Assembly (NCBI GenBank): GCA_945902775.1
Contig: CAMDMY010000002.1
Location: forward strand, 1-64,000
DNA length: 64,000 bases
Direction: 5' to 3'
Source: Chryseobacterium gleum
GTDB taxonomy: Bacteria; Bacteroidota; Bacteroidia; Flavobacteriales_D; Crocinitomicaceae
Part shown: positions 25,239 to 33,958 of the stretch, one piece after another
Layout: each line of letters opens with the position of its first letter
How positions within the stretch are numbered: the stretch's first letter is position 1
Translations under genes and position numbers: made by a program
Notes under the pieces: model-generated
The model's input: the letters and a program-made list of their open reading frames with translations, nothing else
Databases searched by the model: none
What the model was told of the DNA's origin: nothing

Positions 25239-26014
25239 TAATTTCTAAAGTTTGGTTTACGTTTTTCTAAAAATGCAGTTGTTCCTTCTGTAAAGTCAGC
25301 AGTTCCAAAACAGTTTCCGAATTCGTCTATTTCAACATCGTATCCGTTTACACCATCTGTGAAATTTGCATTTACAGCGCGAATGGCAGAAGCGATTGCC
25401 GAAGCAGAATTATTTAAAATTTTAGAAGCAATTTCTTCTGCTTTTGAAAGTAAGTCTTGAGGTTCAACAACGTGGTTCACCAATCCCCATTTCAAAGCAT
25501 CTTCTGCAGAAATCATTCCAGCTGTGAAAACCATTTCGTTTGCTTTTCCTCTTCCAACTAATTGAGTTAAACGTTGAGTTCCTCCATAACCTGGAATGAC
25601 ACCAAGTGATACTTCTGGTAAACCCATTCTTGCATTCGATGAAGCGATACGAATATGTGAAGCCATAGCTAATTCTAATCCACCACCTAAAGCGAATCCA
25701 TTAATAGCAGCGATTACCGGAGTAGATAAATTCTCTAATAAATTGAATAAAATAGCTTGACCATTTTTTGCTAATTCAGCACCTTGTTTTACTTCGAAAT
25801 CAGAGAATTCTTTAATGTCAGCACCAGCAACAAATGATTTTTCTCCCGAACCAGTTAAAATAATTACACCCGTTCCATTGTCCTGATCCGCACTCGTTAA
25901 TGCTTTGCTCAATTCTTCGATTGTTTGTTTGTTCAAAGCATTCAATTGAGCAGGACGGTTAATAGTAATAATTTGAATGTGTCCTTTTTGTTCAGTAAGA
26001 ATATTTGTATACAT
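25238..26014 (-). CDS. Enoyl-CoA hydratase/isomerase (crotonase family)
   Basis: A 258-residue protein with the oxyanion-hole segments SFVAGADIKEF and AAINGFALGGGLELAMASHIRIAS, and the two catalytic glutamates in GGGLELAMA and MGLPEVSLGVIPGYGGTQRL, as in mitochondrial-type crotonase. Length matches the family. It hydrates trans-2-enoyl-CoA in beta-oxidation or a related pathway. No other beta-oxidation gene is next to it; it abuts the flippase (1-nt overlap), probably sharing a transcript. Confidence 0.92.
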   Translation of the reverse strand: MYTNILTEQKGHIQIITINRPAQLNALNKQTIEELSKALTSADQDNGTGVIILTGSGEKSFVAGADIKEFSDFEVKQGAELAKNGQAILFNLLENLSTPVIAAINGFALGGGLELAMASHIRIASSNARMGLPEVSLGVIPGYGGTQRLTQLVGRGKANEMVFTAGMISAEDALKWGLVNHVVEPQDLLSKAEEIASKILNNSASAIASAIRAVNANFTDGVNGYDVEIDEFGNCFGTADFTEGTTAFLEKRKPNFRN

Positions 26015-26061
26015 AGTTATCCTTTTTTTATCAATTTGTAAATATATCTTTTTTAGACTAG

Positions 26062-26087
26062 AAGATTCAAGATTTTAAGATTCAAGA
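26062..26087. repeat. Short tandem direct repeat AAGATTCAAGA x2
   Basis: AAGATTCAAGA occurs twice, separated by TTTT, in the 125-bp gap between hemJ and the enoyl-CoA hydratase gene. No function is apparent. Confidence 0.5.
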
Positions 26088-26139
26088 CTTACGAATATTA
26101 ACATTTACAAAAGTCTTTAAGCAAAGCGATCTTTTGTCT

Positions 26140-26679
26140 TTAACTCTTGGATCTAATTTTCTTATAAATCTTAATCCCAATCATTAATCCAATAGCAACT
26201 GCGAAGAATCCTAGAGTACCTTTGATCCAATCTAAATTATTTTGAAGTTCAACAAGGAAAACAATAGCAACTAAAGCCAAAGTAGCTACTTCGTTCCAAA
26301 TTCGTAAACCGTTTGATTTCCATTTGAAAACCCCTTTTTTAAGGGCGTTCATTATTTTTTGACACATAAAATGGTAAATCAAAAGCAGAACTATGAAAGC
26401 CAATTTGATATGAAACCAACCTGCGTGTAAGTAGTAATTTGGATTTAATAGAATCATCCAAGTCCCAAAAACAACAGTTAAAACCATTGCAGGAGTTGTG
26501 ATGATCCACCACAATTTTTTCTCCATAATTTGGTATTGATCCGAAAGTATTTTCTTTGCAACTTCCTCTTTTTCTTGTGCTTCCGTATGGTAAATAAACA
26601 AACGAACAATATAAAAAAGTCCAGCAAACCAACTGACTACAAAAATAATGTGAAGTGCTCTTACCGCATTAATATCCAT
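26140..26679 (-). CDS. hemJ: Protoporphyrinogen oxidase HemJ (CopD/UPF0093 family)
   Basis: A 179-residue membrane protein with about four to five helices. The HemJ hallmarks are present: ALHIIFVVSWFAGLFYIVRLFIYHTEA with His10 in the first helix, and GWFHIKLAFIVLLLIYHFMC in the third. HemJ oxidises protoporphyrinogen IX to protoporphyrin IX in heme synthesis. That fits with a genome that makes many c-type hemes (the act operon). A TATCTTTG element lies 4 nt before the ATG, suggesting a leaderless mRNA. Confidence 0.82.
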   Translation of the reverse strand: MDINAVRALHIIFVVSWFAGLFYIVRLFIYHTEAQEKEEVAKKILSDQYQIMEKKLWWIITTPAMVLTVVFGTWMILLNPNYYLHAGWFHIKLAFIVLLLIYHFMCQKIMNALKKGVFKWKSNGLRIWNEVATLALVAIVFLVELQNNLDWIKGTLGFFAVAIGLMIGIKIYKKIRSKS

Positions 26680-26683
26680 ATTA

Positions 26684-26691
26684 CAAAGATA
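26684..26691 (-). promoter_or_regulatory. Candidate -7 promoter element TATCTTTG, 4 nt before hemJ ATG
   Basis: A perfect TAnnTTTG match on the minus strand; spacing predicts transcription starting at the ATG. Confidence 0.45.
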
Positions 26692-26802
26692 ATCTGAATA
26701 ATAGAAAAAAGTAAAAGAACTAATCTAAAAATCCACAATGATTTGTTTATATAGGGAGATTTTGTTGGGTGTTTATAAGCGATTGTATTACTTATAGTTT
26801 TA

Positions 26803-27043
26803 ATTCGGCCGTTCCGCTGGAACTTTTGGGTTCTATTTTTATGATTTCGGACGGGCTTTGTTCATCCTTATAAATTCAGTCGTTCCGCTGGAACTAGATT
26901 CTTCGAATAAGCTTTTATCGGAGCAATCTATTAAATATCAGACTGTTAAATCCCAGATGGATGGTCGATTTTTTAAGGACGGATGCTAATCCGTTCTTAA
27001 AACAAACTATATAAATTAAGTTCCAGAGGAACGGCCGATTTAA
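26803..27043. repeat. REP-like palindromic repeat cluster
   Basis: It fills most of the 482-bp gene-free gap between hemJ and ppk1. CGGCCGTTCCGCTGGAACTT (26806-26825) is inverted at 27018-27037 as AAGTTCCAGAGGAACGGCCG. A direct partial copy CGTTCCGCTGGAACT lies at 26881. Each unit contains the near-palindrome GTTCC-nnn-GGAAC. Inside is TTAAGGACGGAT-GCTA-ATCCGTTCTTAA, a near-perfect hairpin. This composition fits Bacteroidota REP/BIME-type elements. No RAYT transposase gene is in the window. Confidence 0.75.
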
Positions 27044-27149
27044 TGTTTTGGATTTTTTATTGATTATCAACCTTAAAATTCACAAAGATTTGTTCATAGA
27101 TTTCACATAAAATTAATATGAAATCAAAATTAATTTGGGCTTTTTCTTC

Positions 27150-27157
27150 CATCTTTG
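27150..27157 (+). promoter_or_regulatory. Candidate -7 promoter element CATCTTTG, 4 nt before ppk1 ATG
   Basis: A one-mismatch match to TAnnTTTG with the same 4-nt spacing to the ATG as at hemJ and feoB. It supports the start at 27162 over the track's TTG at 27135. Confidence 0.35.
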
Positions 27158-27161
27158 CGAA

Positions 27162-29195
27162 ATGATTTTGTTTAATAGAGAATTAAGTTGGTTGTCTTTT
27201 AATGCACGAGTATTACAAGAAGCAACAGATGAGCGAGTTCCATTGGTTGAAAGAATGCGTTTTTTAGGTATTTATTCAAGTAATATGGATGAATTTTTTA
27301 GAGTTCGTGTAGCCAATCTTCGTCGTATGATTTTAATTGGCGACAAAAAAGTAAGTGGCTTTGAAGGTACACCTAAAGAGTTATATGCAACTATCCGTTC
27401 AGTTGTAGTGAAACAACAAAAACAATTTGAAATTGCCTATAAAAATATTTTGCAAGAGCTTTCAAATCAAGGAATTAAACAATTAGATGAAACTCAATTA
27501 AATGAAGAACAATTAGCAGAATTATACGAATTTTATAACATAAAGTTAAAGCACGAAATTGTACCTATTATTTTAGATCCAAAAACACCATTTCCTCGAT
27601 TAAGAGATTATGCAATTTATTTGGCGATTAAAATGGTTTCTAATGAAACAGATAAAATACAATATGCTTTAGTTAAAATTCCATTGGAATTTCCGAGATT
27701 TTACCGCTTTCAAAAAACGGATAAGAATTATTTCATTTTATTAGATGATATAATACGTGTTCATTTAACCTCCATTTTTTCTATTTTTAGGTTTGATACA
27801 ATTGAAGCTTATACATTTAAATTTACGCGAGATGCTGAATTAAATTTAGATGATGATATTGCAGTGTCATTTATTGATAAGATTGAAAAGAGTGTTAAAA
27901 ATCGTAAAAAAGGAGAGCCGGTTCGTTTTGTTTACGATCAGTTAATGCCTAAAGATTTATTAGATTACTTAACGAAATCATTAAATCTGAAAGGAGCGAC
28001 GAATTTAATTCCAGGTGGGAAATACCATAATTTTAAAGATTTTATGTCGTTTCCTAATTTTGAAAGAAACGATTTTGTGTATGAAGCTCGTCCACCGCAC
28101 GCTCACCCTGATTTAGAAGATAAAAGAAGTCTTCTAAAAGTGGTACTTGACAAAGATGTGATGCTTCATTTTCCATATCAACGATTTGATTATGTCGTAG
28201 ATATGATTCGTGAAGCAGCTATTGATCCAAAAGTTGTGTCAATAAAAATCAATGTATATAGAGTTGCCTATCAATCACAGGTTATGAATGCTTTGATGAA
28301 TGCTGTAAGTAATGGTAAAGATGTTACTGTAGTAATGGAATTGCAAGCACGTTTTGATGAAGCGAATAATTTATACTGGTCGAATCGATTAAAAGAAAAC
28401 GGGGCCAAAGTATTGTATGGAATTCCAGAATTAAAAATTCATTCGAAATTAATACAGATAATACGACATTCGAAAGGAAAAGAACAATTTATAACCTATG
28501 TTGGAACAGGAAACTTCAATGAAAAAACTGCTCGAATTTACGGTGATTTAGGGCTTTTTACTTCAAACCTATCGATTTCAAGAGAAGTTAAAAAAGTGTT
28601 CCATTTAATTGAAAATCATTTCAATAGAGGACTTTTTCGACACTTAATGGTTTCTCCTTTTAATTCAAGAAGAAAAATCATCAACATGATTGATGGTGAA
28701 ATAAGTTTGGCTAAAAAGAAAAAGAAAGGTTGGATTCGATTAAAATTAAACAATTTAACGGATAAAATAATGATCGAAAAATTATACGAAGCAAGTAATG
28801 CTGGTGTAAAAATTGAATTGATTATTAGAGGTGTTTCGTGCATTGTACCAGGTGTAAAAAATCAAAGTGAAAATATCAATGTAATTAGTATCGTTGATCG
28901 TTATTTAGAACACGCTCGTTTTATGATTTTTGGAAACGGAGGTGAACCTTTGTATTTTGTGACAAGTGCAGATTGGATGGAGCGAAATTTAGATAAAAGA
29001 ATTGAAGTTGGTTGTCCTATTTTAAGTGATAATTTAAAAAGAGAATTGGATTTAATTTTTGATTATCAATGGAGAGGGAATAACAAAGCCCGTATCATCG
29101 ATCAAAAACAAAGAAATTTATACAGAGCAAAAGGAAAAAATGAGTCATTTCATTACCAAGAAGAAATGTATAATTACTACAAGATTGATGCTTAA
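27162..29195 (+). CDS. ppk1: Polyphosphate kinase 1
   Basis: About 677 residues from the ATG at 27162 (MILFNRELSWLSFNARVLQEA, the canonical PPK1 start); the track start at 27135 adds nine unlikely residues. PPK1 domains are complete: N-domain with SNMDEFFRVRVANLRR, head domain (PLEFPRFYRF), C1 domain with LKIHSKLIQI (first active-site His) and FNEKTARIYGDLGLFT, and C2 domain with IVDRYLEHARFMIFGNG (second His) and SADWMERNLDKRIE. It reversibly polymerises the ATP gamma-phosphate into polyphosphate. It stands alone downstream of a REP cluster. Confidence 0.96.
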   Translation: MILFNRELSWLSFNARVLQEATDERVPLVERMRFLGIYSSNMDEFFRVRVANLRRMILIGDKKVSGFEGTPKELYATIRSVVVKQQKQFEIAYKNILQELSNQGIKQLDETQLNEEQLAELYEFYNIKLKHEIVPIILDPKTPFPRLRDYAIYLAIKMVSNETDKIQYALVKIPLEFPRFYRFQKTDKNYFILLDDIIRVHLTSIFSIFRFDTIEAYTFKFTRDAELNLDDDIAVSFIDKIEKSVKNRKKGEPVRFVYDQLMPKDLLDYLTKSLNLKGATNLIPGGKYHNFKDFMSFPNFERNDFVYEARPPHAHPDLEDKRSLLKVVLDKDVMLHFPYQRFDYVVDMIREAAIDPKVVSIKINVYRVAYQSQVMNALMNAVSNGKDVTVVMELQARFDEANNLYWSNRLKENGAKVLYGIPELKIHSKLIQIIRHSKGKEQFITYVGTGNFNEKTARIYGDLGLFTSNLSISREVKKVFHLIENHFNRGLFRHLMVSPFNSRRKIINMIDGEISLAKKKKKGWIRLKLNNLTDKIMIEKLYEASNAGVKIELIIRGVSCIVPGVKNQSENINVISIVDRYLEHARFMIFGNGGEPLYFVTSADWMERNLDKRIEVGCPILSDNLKRELDLIFDYQWRGNNKARIIDQKQRNLYRAKGKNESFHYQEEMYNYYKIDA

Positions 29196-29284
29196 TTATT
29201 GATGTTGGATGTTTGATTAAGTGTGCCTATTTAATTCATCATCAAAAATCTATAATTCAAAATCTACATTCTTAAAATTAGGTT

Positions 29285-29292
29285 TAACTTTG
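29285..29292 (+). promoter_or_regulatory. Candidate -7 promoter element TAACTTTG for tatD
   Basis: A perfect TAnnTTTG match 32 nt before the tatD ATG. Confidence 0.45.
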
Positions 29293-29324
29293 AAGCAGAA
29301 AATAGTTAATTCATTATTTTAAGA

Positions 29325-30098
29325 ATGTTCATAGATACCCATACCCATTTATTTTCGGACTCATTTGATGAGGATAGAGATTTCATAATTCAACGTGCAA
29401 TTGATGCGGGTGTTACAAAGTTGTTATTACCCAATATTGATATTTCAAGTATCGATTCAATGCACGCTTTAGCTGCAAAATTTCCTGAAAATTGTTATTC
29501 CATGATGGGATTACATCCAGGCTATATCAAAGAAGATTGGAAAGAACAATTAGCTGTTATCGAAAAACATTTATTTTCAAATGAATACGTTGCGGTTGGT
29601 GAAATTGGAATGGATTTATTTTGGGATAAAACATTCGTAAAAGAACAAGCTGAAGCCTTTACCCAACAAGTTAAATGGGCAAAAGAATTGAAATTACCAA
29701 TCGTTATTCACGCAAGAGATGCCTTTCAAGAAATTTTTGATATCGTTGATGAACTAATAGATGAAAATTTAAAGGGTGTATTTCATTGTTTTACAGGTTC
29801 TTTGGAACAAGCAAATCACATTTTAGGATATAAAAATTTCAAATTAGGAATAGGTGGAGTTTTAACTTATAAAAAAGCTGAATTAGATAAAGTACTAGAA
29901 AATATCGATATTCAGCATTTAGTGTTAGAAACAGATTCTCCTTATTTGCCTCCAACACCTCATAGAGGGAAACGAAATGAAAGTAGTTATTTATTGCACA
30001 TTGCCGAAAAATTAGCCGATGTTTATTCTATTACTTTGAAAGAAGTGGAGCAGGCTACGACAAAAAGTGCTTTAGAAATATTTAAATTGGATGTATAA
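29325..30098 (+). CDS. tatD: TatD-family metal-dependent DNase
   Basis: A 257-residue TIM-barrel hydrolase with the full metal ligand set: IDTHTH (residues 3-8), GLHPGY, VGEIGMDLFW (metal Glu), IVIHARDAF, GVFHCFTGS and LETDSPYLPPTPHRGKRNES. It is a predicted 3'-5' DNase or quality-control nuclease in the cytoplasm. It is followed by the ORF6N gene and then ansA; tatD and ansA are often close in this group, so the ORF6N gene may be an insertion. Confidence 0.93.
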   Translation: MFIDTHTHLFSDSFDEDRDFIIQRAIDAGVTKLLLPNIDISSIDSMHALAAKFPENCYSMMGLHPGYIKEDWKEQLAVIEKHLFSNEYVAVGEIGMDLFWDKTFVKEQAEAFTQQVKWAKELKLPIVIHARDAFQEIFDIVDELIDENLKGVFHCFTGSLEQANHILGYKNFKLGIGGVLTYKKAELDKVLENIDIQHLVLETDSPYLPPTPHRGKRNESSYLLHIAEKLADVYSITLKEVEQATTKSALEIFKLDV

Positions 30099-30128
30099 TT
30101 AAATAACATTTCATTAACCACATAATTT

Positions 30129-31040
30129 ATGAATGATGACTTAAATTTACCACAAAATCAAATTGAACACTTAATCTATTATATTCGAGGAGTATATGTT
30201 ATGTTTGACCGTGATTTAGCAGAAATATATCAAGTTGAAACGAAAGTTTTAAACCAAGCGGTAAAAAGAAATATTGCTCGTTTTCCTGATATTTTTCGAT
30301 TTCAAATAACAGATGAGGAACTTTTCGATATAACTTCAAATTCTGATCGTTCGAGTTCAAGGTCACAATTTGTGACCTTGAACAAAAAACGCGGGAAAAA
30401 TATAAAATACCTGCCTCATGTATTTACAGAACAAGGAGTTGCAATGCTTTCTGCTATATTAAGAAGTGATGTTGCAATTCAAGTAAGTATACAAATTATC
30501 AATGCTTTTATAGAAATGCGCAAGACTATTAATCATCATCAAGGGTTATTACAACGCGTTGAAAATATTGAACGTAAAATTTTAAAATCAGATGATAAAA
30601 TAGAACATATCTTAAATGCAATTGAAAATAAAGAATCTATTCCCAGTCAAGGGGTGTTTTTTGAAGGTCAAGTGTTTGATGCTTATTTGTTTGCAACTAA
30701 AATTATTAGGTCTGCAAAGAAAAGTATAGTTTTAATTGATAACTATATAGATGAAACGACTTTAGTTCATTTATCAAAGAAAGAGAAAAGTGTAAAAGTA
30801 TTATTACTTTGTAAAAATCAAAGTAAACAATTAGATTTAGATGTTCAAAAATCGAATGCCCAATATGGGAATTTTGAAATAAAAAATTTTATTGAAAGTC
30901 ATGATCGTTTTTTAATTATCGATAGTATGGAAATATATCATTTGGGAGCATCATTGAAAGATTTAGGTAAAAAGTGGTTTGCTTTTTCAAAAATGGATAA
31001 AAATTCTGTTGAAAGCATAATGAATAAAATCTCACTATGA
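30129..31040 (+). CDS. ORF6N-domain protein with C-terminal PLD-like region
   Basis: A 303-residue protein. Residues about 10-100 form an ORF6N DNA-binding domain (YIRGVYVMFDRDLAEIYQVETKVLNQAVKRNIARFPDIFRFQITDEE, then YLPHVFTEQGVAMLSAILRSDVAIQVSIQIINAFIEMR), common in phage and mobile-element regulators. A coiled segment follows (about 130-165). The C-terminus (VFDAYLFATKIIRSAKKSIVLIDNYIDETTLVHLSKK... SHDRFLIIDSMEIYHLGASLKDLGKKWFAFSKMD) resembles half of a phospholipase-D fold, with HDR in place of the HxK motif. The coding sequence contains a perfect 29-bp palindrome. Function unknown; it may be a stand-alone regulator or defence-related. Confidence 0.8.
   Translation: MNDDLNLPQNQIEHLIYYIRGVYVMFDRDLAEIYQVETKVLNQAVKRNIARFPDIFRFQITDEELFDITSNSDRSSSRSQFVTLNKKRGKNIKYLPHVFTEQGVAMLSAILRSDVAIQVSIQIINAFIEMRKTINHHQGLLQRVENIERKILKSDDKIEHILNAIENKESIPSQGVFFEGQVFDAYLFATKIIRSAKKSIVLIDNYIDETTLVHLSKKEKSVKVLLLCKNQSKQLDLDVQKSNAQYGNFEIKNFIESHDRFLIIDSMEIYHLGASLKDLGKKWFAFSKMDKNSVESIMNKISL
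30355..30383. repeat. Perfect 29-bp palindrome inside the ORF6N gene
   Basis: GTTCAAGGTCACAA, a single T, then TTGTGACCTTGAAC: 14-bp perfect arms. It encodes SRSQFVTLNK between the two halves of the ORF6N domain. It could be a protein-binding site, a recombination site or an mRNA hairpin. Confidence 0.85.
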
Positions 31041-31086
31041 ATGTTTATTTTAGACGTGAATTTGGATTAAATATAGAAACAAAACA

Positions 31087-32115
31087 ATGACAAATAAACC
31101 AAAATTATTAATCATATATACAGGCGGGACAATTGGAATGATCAATGATCCTAAAACGGGACATTTGGTTAGTTTTGATTTCGATCATATTTATCAGCAA
31201 GTACCAGAATTGGAGCGTTTGCACGTTTCATTGGAGACAATTAGTTTTCATCCTCCTATAGATTCATCTGAAATGAATCCTGTTTTTTGGGCGGATATTG
31301 CTCAAAAAGTATATGATAATTATGCAGATTATGATGGGTTTGTCATTCTACATGGCTCTGATACAATGGCTTATACAGCATCTGCTTTGAGTTTTATGTT
31401 ACAGAATTTAACGAAACCGGTTATTTTAACAGGTTCACAATTACCAATTGGAACCATTCGTACAGATGGAAAAGAAAATCTAATCACGGCGATAGAAATA
31501 GCTGCTTCTAAAAATGAAAAGGGTGAAAGTAGAATACAAGAAGTGGCGGTTTATTTTGAATTTTCATTGTTTAGAGGAAACCGATGTTCTAAAATTTCAG
31601 CCAATCAATTTGAGGCATTTAGTTCACCGAATTACCCAAAATTAGCGGAAGCTGGAATTGAAATAAATTACAATTTAGAGAAAACTTATGTTTCTGAATC
31701 AAAAGAGTTAACGCTTTTTACGGATTTTGATAATCACGTAGCTTTATTGAAAATATTCCCTGGATTTTCGGCAAATGTTTACAAAAATCTATTTGATATT
31801 AAGCAAGTTAAAGGGATTATTATGGAAACGTTTGGAGCAGGAAATGCACCAAGCAATGATGAATTTAGACAATTGATTTCCAATTATATACAAAACGGTG
31901 GAATCATTTTGAACATCACCCAATGTAACTCAGGAAGTGTTCAACAAGGGAAATATGAAACAAGTTCTTTCTTCGATAAAGTAGGTGTGATTTCTGGAAA
32001 TGATATGACTACTGAAGCAGCTTTAGCAAAAATGATGTATTTATTAGGTAGTCAAAATTCGAAAGAAGAGATACAAAGAAAATTGGCAATTTCAATTTGT
32101 GGTGAAATGTCTTAA
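31087..32115 (+). CDS. ansA: L-asparaginase (type I, cytoplasmic)
   Basis: A 342-residue protein without a signal peptide. It has the first catalytic threonine motif IIYTGGTIGMI (Thr15), the second motif HGSDTMAYTASALSFML (near residue 90, Thr-Asp pair) and the Lys of TDGKEN, with GNAPSND and ITQCNSGSV in the C-terminal domain. It hydrolyses asparagine to aspartate and ammonia. It starts 46 nt after the ORF6N gene and is closed by a strong terminator. Confidence 0.94.
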   Translation: MTNKPKLLIIYTGGTIGMINDPKTGHLVSFDFDHIYQQVPELERLHVSLETISFHPPIDSSEMNPVFWADIAQKVYDNYADYDGFVILHGSDTMAYTASALSFMLQNLTKPVILTGSQLPIGTIRTDGKENLITAIEIAASKNEKGESRIQEVAVYFEFSLFRGNRCSKISANQFEAFSSPNYPKLAEAGIEINYNLEKTYVSESKELTLFTDFDNHVALLKIFPGFSANVYKNLFDIKQVKGIIMETFGAGNAPSNDEFRQLISNYIQNGGIILNITQCNSGSVQQGKYETSSFFDKVGVISGNDMTTEAALAKMMYLLGSQNSKEEIQRKLAISICGEMS

Positions 32116-32120
32116 AATAA

Positions 32121-32154
32121 AAAACGGTAGAATCATTTAAGTTTCTACCGTTTT
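32121..32154. terminator. Rho-independent terminator (bidirectional)
   Basis: AAAACGGTAGAA pairs with TTCTACCGTTTT across a 10-nt loop. It lies between the convergent ansA and the envelope gene at 32169, with A and T runs on both sides. Confidence 0.88.
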
Positions 32155-32168
32155 GTTAATTTTGATGG

Positions 32169-33338
32169 TTAGTTAAACTTTGGAGATTTATTGATGTTTT
32201 CTTTTTTACTGATAACATTAAATCCAATACTAGCTCCTATCATTCCTCCGTTTTTAACCGATGAATAAAAAATATTTACAGGAATATTTAATCCTCCAGA
32301 TGTAAATGTTCGTCCAAAACCCATTACCCATTTAGTACTTATTGACACATCACCTCTTGTATCTAAATTTGTTGTATAAGGATATTTTGAATCTGTAGAA
32401 ACACCAGGAGTTGAAGTTTTAGGTAAAGAATTATATGCTTCTTTAGACCAATAATATCCTTCACCTTTTCCATACGTATTATCTTTATCAAAAAATCCTT
32501 TTGATGTTTTTTCGATACCAAAACTTGGTCCGAATGCAATTTCCCATCCTTTTTTCCCGAATCTAAATCCATTCATAAATGTTAATGTAGGAATAAATGA
32601 ACTGTGTTCTAATCCGGAAATATTTATAATAGTTTCAAATAGTGCTGAAAAATTTTCCGTACCAATGTATTGTTTTTCAAACTGATACCCTATCATGCTA
32701 AAAGATGGTACGGTAAGAGCTAATCCACCTTCATCTTCACTTCTTTGAGTAAATTCGCTCAAAGTACCTGTTAAATATGCGTAACCAATTCTTGGTCCAG
32801 AATTATTGATTCGCCCAACATTGTTTGATGTAATTACTTCATTTTTGAACATTAATTTATCCGTTAATTCTTTTTGATTTGTTAAATCGTGCATTTCACG
32901 AATCGTAATTTCAATCATTCTTTGTAATTCAATCTCTTGATTATCAAATTCTTTTACAGCTGTTTTGTAGATAAATTTTGTTTTAATGTCAATTATTTTA
33001 AGACTAACCACAATTTTTTGCCCTAAACGATCGATACTTCCACAAATTATAAAGTCAACTTTTAAAGCACTTCCTAATTGAGTTAAACAATTTAAGCCAA
33101 AACAATTTGAAGCATAAGTTGAATCATTTTTTAACACTTCAGCCATATCGTATTCATCATATACATTGTACTTATTTATTTTAATCAATTCAAGATTAAT
33201 TAATTTAGAAACTATTTTAGGAGTTGCAAAAAGGCCTTGAACCGATGGTGAAGCAACTGCTATACTAGATGTTGATTGTGCGCTTATAGAGAAGAATGTT
33301 CCAATAAACACTGCGATACTTAAAATTTTAGTTTTCAT
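32169..33338 (-). CDS. Exported protein with CsgG-like N-terminal region and beta-barrel-like C-terminus
   Basis: A 389-residue protein with a signal peptide (MKTKILSIAVFIGTFFSISAQ). Residues about 35-150 (IKINKYNVYDEYDMAEVLKND... CFGLNCLTQLGSALKVDFIICGSIDRLGQKIVVSLKIIDIKTKFIYKTAVKEF) have the pattern of CsgG/FlgO/DUF2380-like nucleotide-free domains that sense or assemble in the envelope. The rest (IGYAYLTGTLSEF... FALSMIGYQFEK-type beta strands... VMGFGRTFTSGGLNIPVNIFY) reads like an outer membrane barrel. It follows the 190-aa gene by 26 nt. I do not recognise a named family for the full length. Confidence 0.6.
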   Translation of the reverse strand: MKTKILSIAVFIGTFFSISAQSTSSIAVASPSVQGLFATPKIVSKLINLELIKINKYNVYDEYDMAEVLKNDSTYASNCFGLNCLTQLGSALKVDFIICGSIDRLGQKIVVSLKIIDIKTKFIYKTAVKEFDNQEIELQRMIEITIREMHDLTNQKELTDKLMFKNEVITSNNVGRINNSGPRIGYAYLTGTLSEFTQRSEDEGGLALTVPSFSMIGYQFEKQYIGTENFSALFETIINISGLEHSSFIPTLTFMNGFRFGKKGWEIAFGPSFGIEKTSKGFFDKDNTYGKGEGYYWSKEAYNSLPKTSTPGVSTDSKYPYTTNLDTRGDVSISTKWVMGFGRTFTSGGLNIPVNIFYSSVKNGGMIGASIGFNVISKKENINKSPKFN

Positions 33339-33364
33339 AATTCTGTTTTGATTATTTGTTGTTT

Positions 33365-33937
33365 TTAAAAATTAGCAAGTGTTAAACCTATTATTACTGT
33401 TATATTTATTGCGATTCCAATTAGACAGCCTTTTAAGGTTTTTATTACTCTCCTGTTTGTTACTCCGCCTTTGTAAGCTCTAATTTGCTTTTTAGTTATT
33501 TTAGGGTATTTACTTTTTAAATGTTCAGTAGCATTCAGTTGTAATTCATTCGGTGCAGCAACTGAAATTAAAGCAGGTAGAATACCAAAAACATTGAAAA
33601 TAGAACAGGTTAATGCACCAAATACGGTTGAGCCATTTGATTTTACCTCAGATTCTCCTAATTTTGAGAAATATTTGTTAAGTAATTTTTCTGTTTCGAG
33701 AGAATCTTTTCCAACTAAACTATTTACTAATTGGATTGAAGTTGAAAAAGTATCTTTTTTTATTTCGATTGAATTTGGACTTGTAATTGATTCATTTTTC
33801 TCTTTTTGAATTAAAATTGGTTTACTTATTGAATCTTTTTCATTCCAAGGATTTTTCTCTGCGGGAGTCAACCAAGGATTTTCTTGCGTCATTCCAAATA
33901 AAGGAAGAAGTGTAAGTAAGAGAATAAAATAGTACAT
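33365..33937 (-). CDS. Exported/membrane hypothetical protein with NPW repeats
   Basis: A 190-residue protein with a signal peptide (MYYFILLLTLLPLFGMTQ), then ENPWLTPAEKNPWNEKD, in which NPW occurs twice, a Ser/Ile-rich linker, and a C-terminal part with two hydrophobic stretches (FGALTCSIFNVFGILPALISVAAP and GCLIGIAINITVIIGLTLANF) separated by a basic segment (KSKYPKITKKQIRAYKGGVTNRRVIKTLK). It precedes and probably shares a transcript with the CsgG-like gene. No family recognised. Confidence 0.55.
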   Translation of the reverse strand: MYYFILLLTLLPLFGMTQENPWLTPAEKNPWNEKDSISKPILIQKEKNESITSPNSIEIKKDTFSTSIQLVNSLVGKDSLETEKLLNKYFSKLGESEVKSNGSTVFGALTCSIFNVFGILPALISVAAPNELQLNATEHLKSKYPKITKKQIRAYKGGVTNRRVIKTLKGCLIGIAINITVIIGLTLANF

Positions 33938-33958
33938 ATATCTGTTTGTTTAATGAGA

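Noticed and set aside
27135-27161. Extension of ppk1 to the TTG at 27135
   Set aside because: The family starts at MILFNRELSWL, and the extension would place the promoter element inside the coding region.
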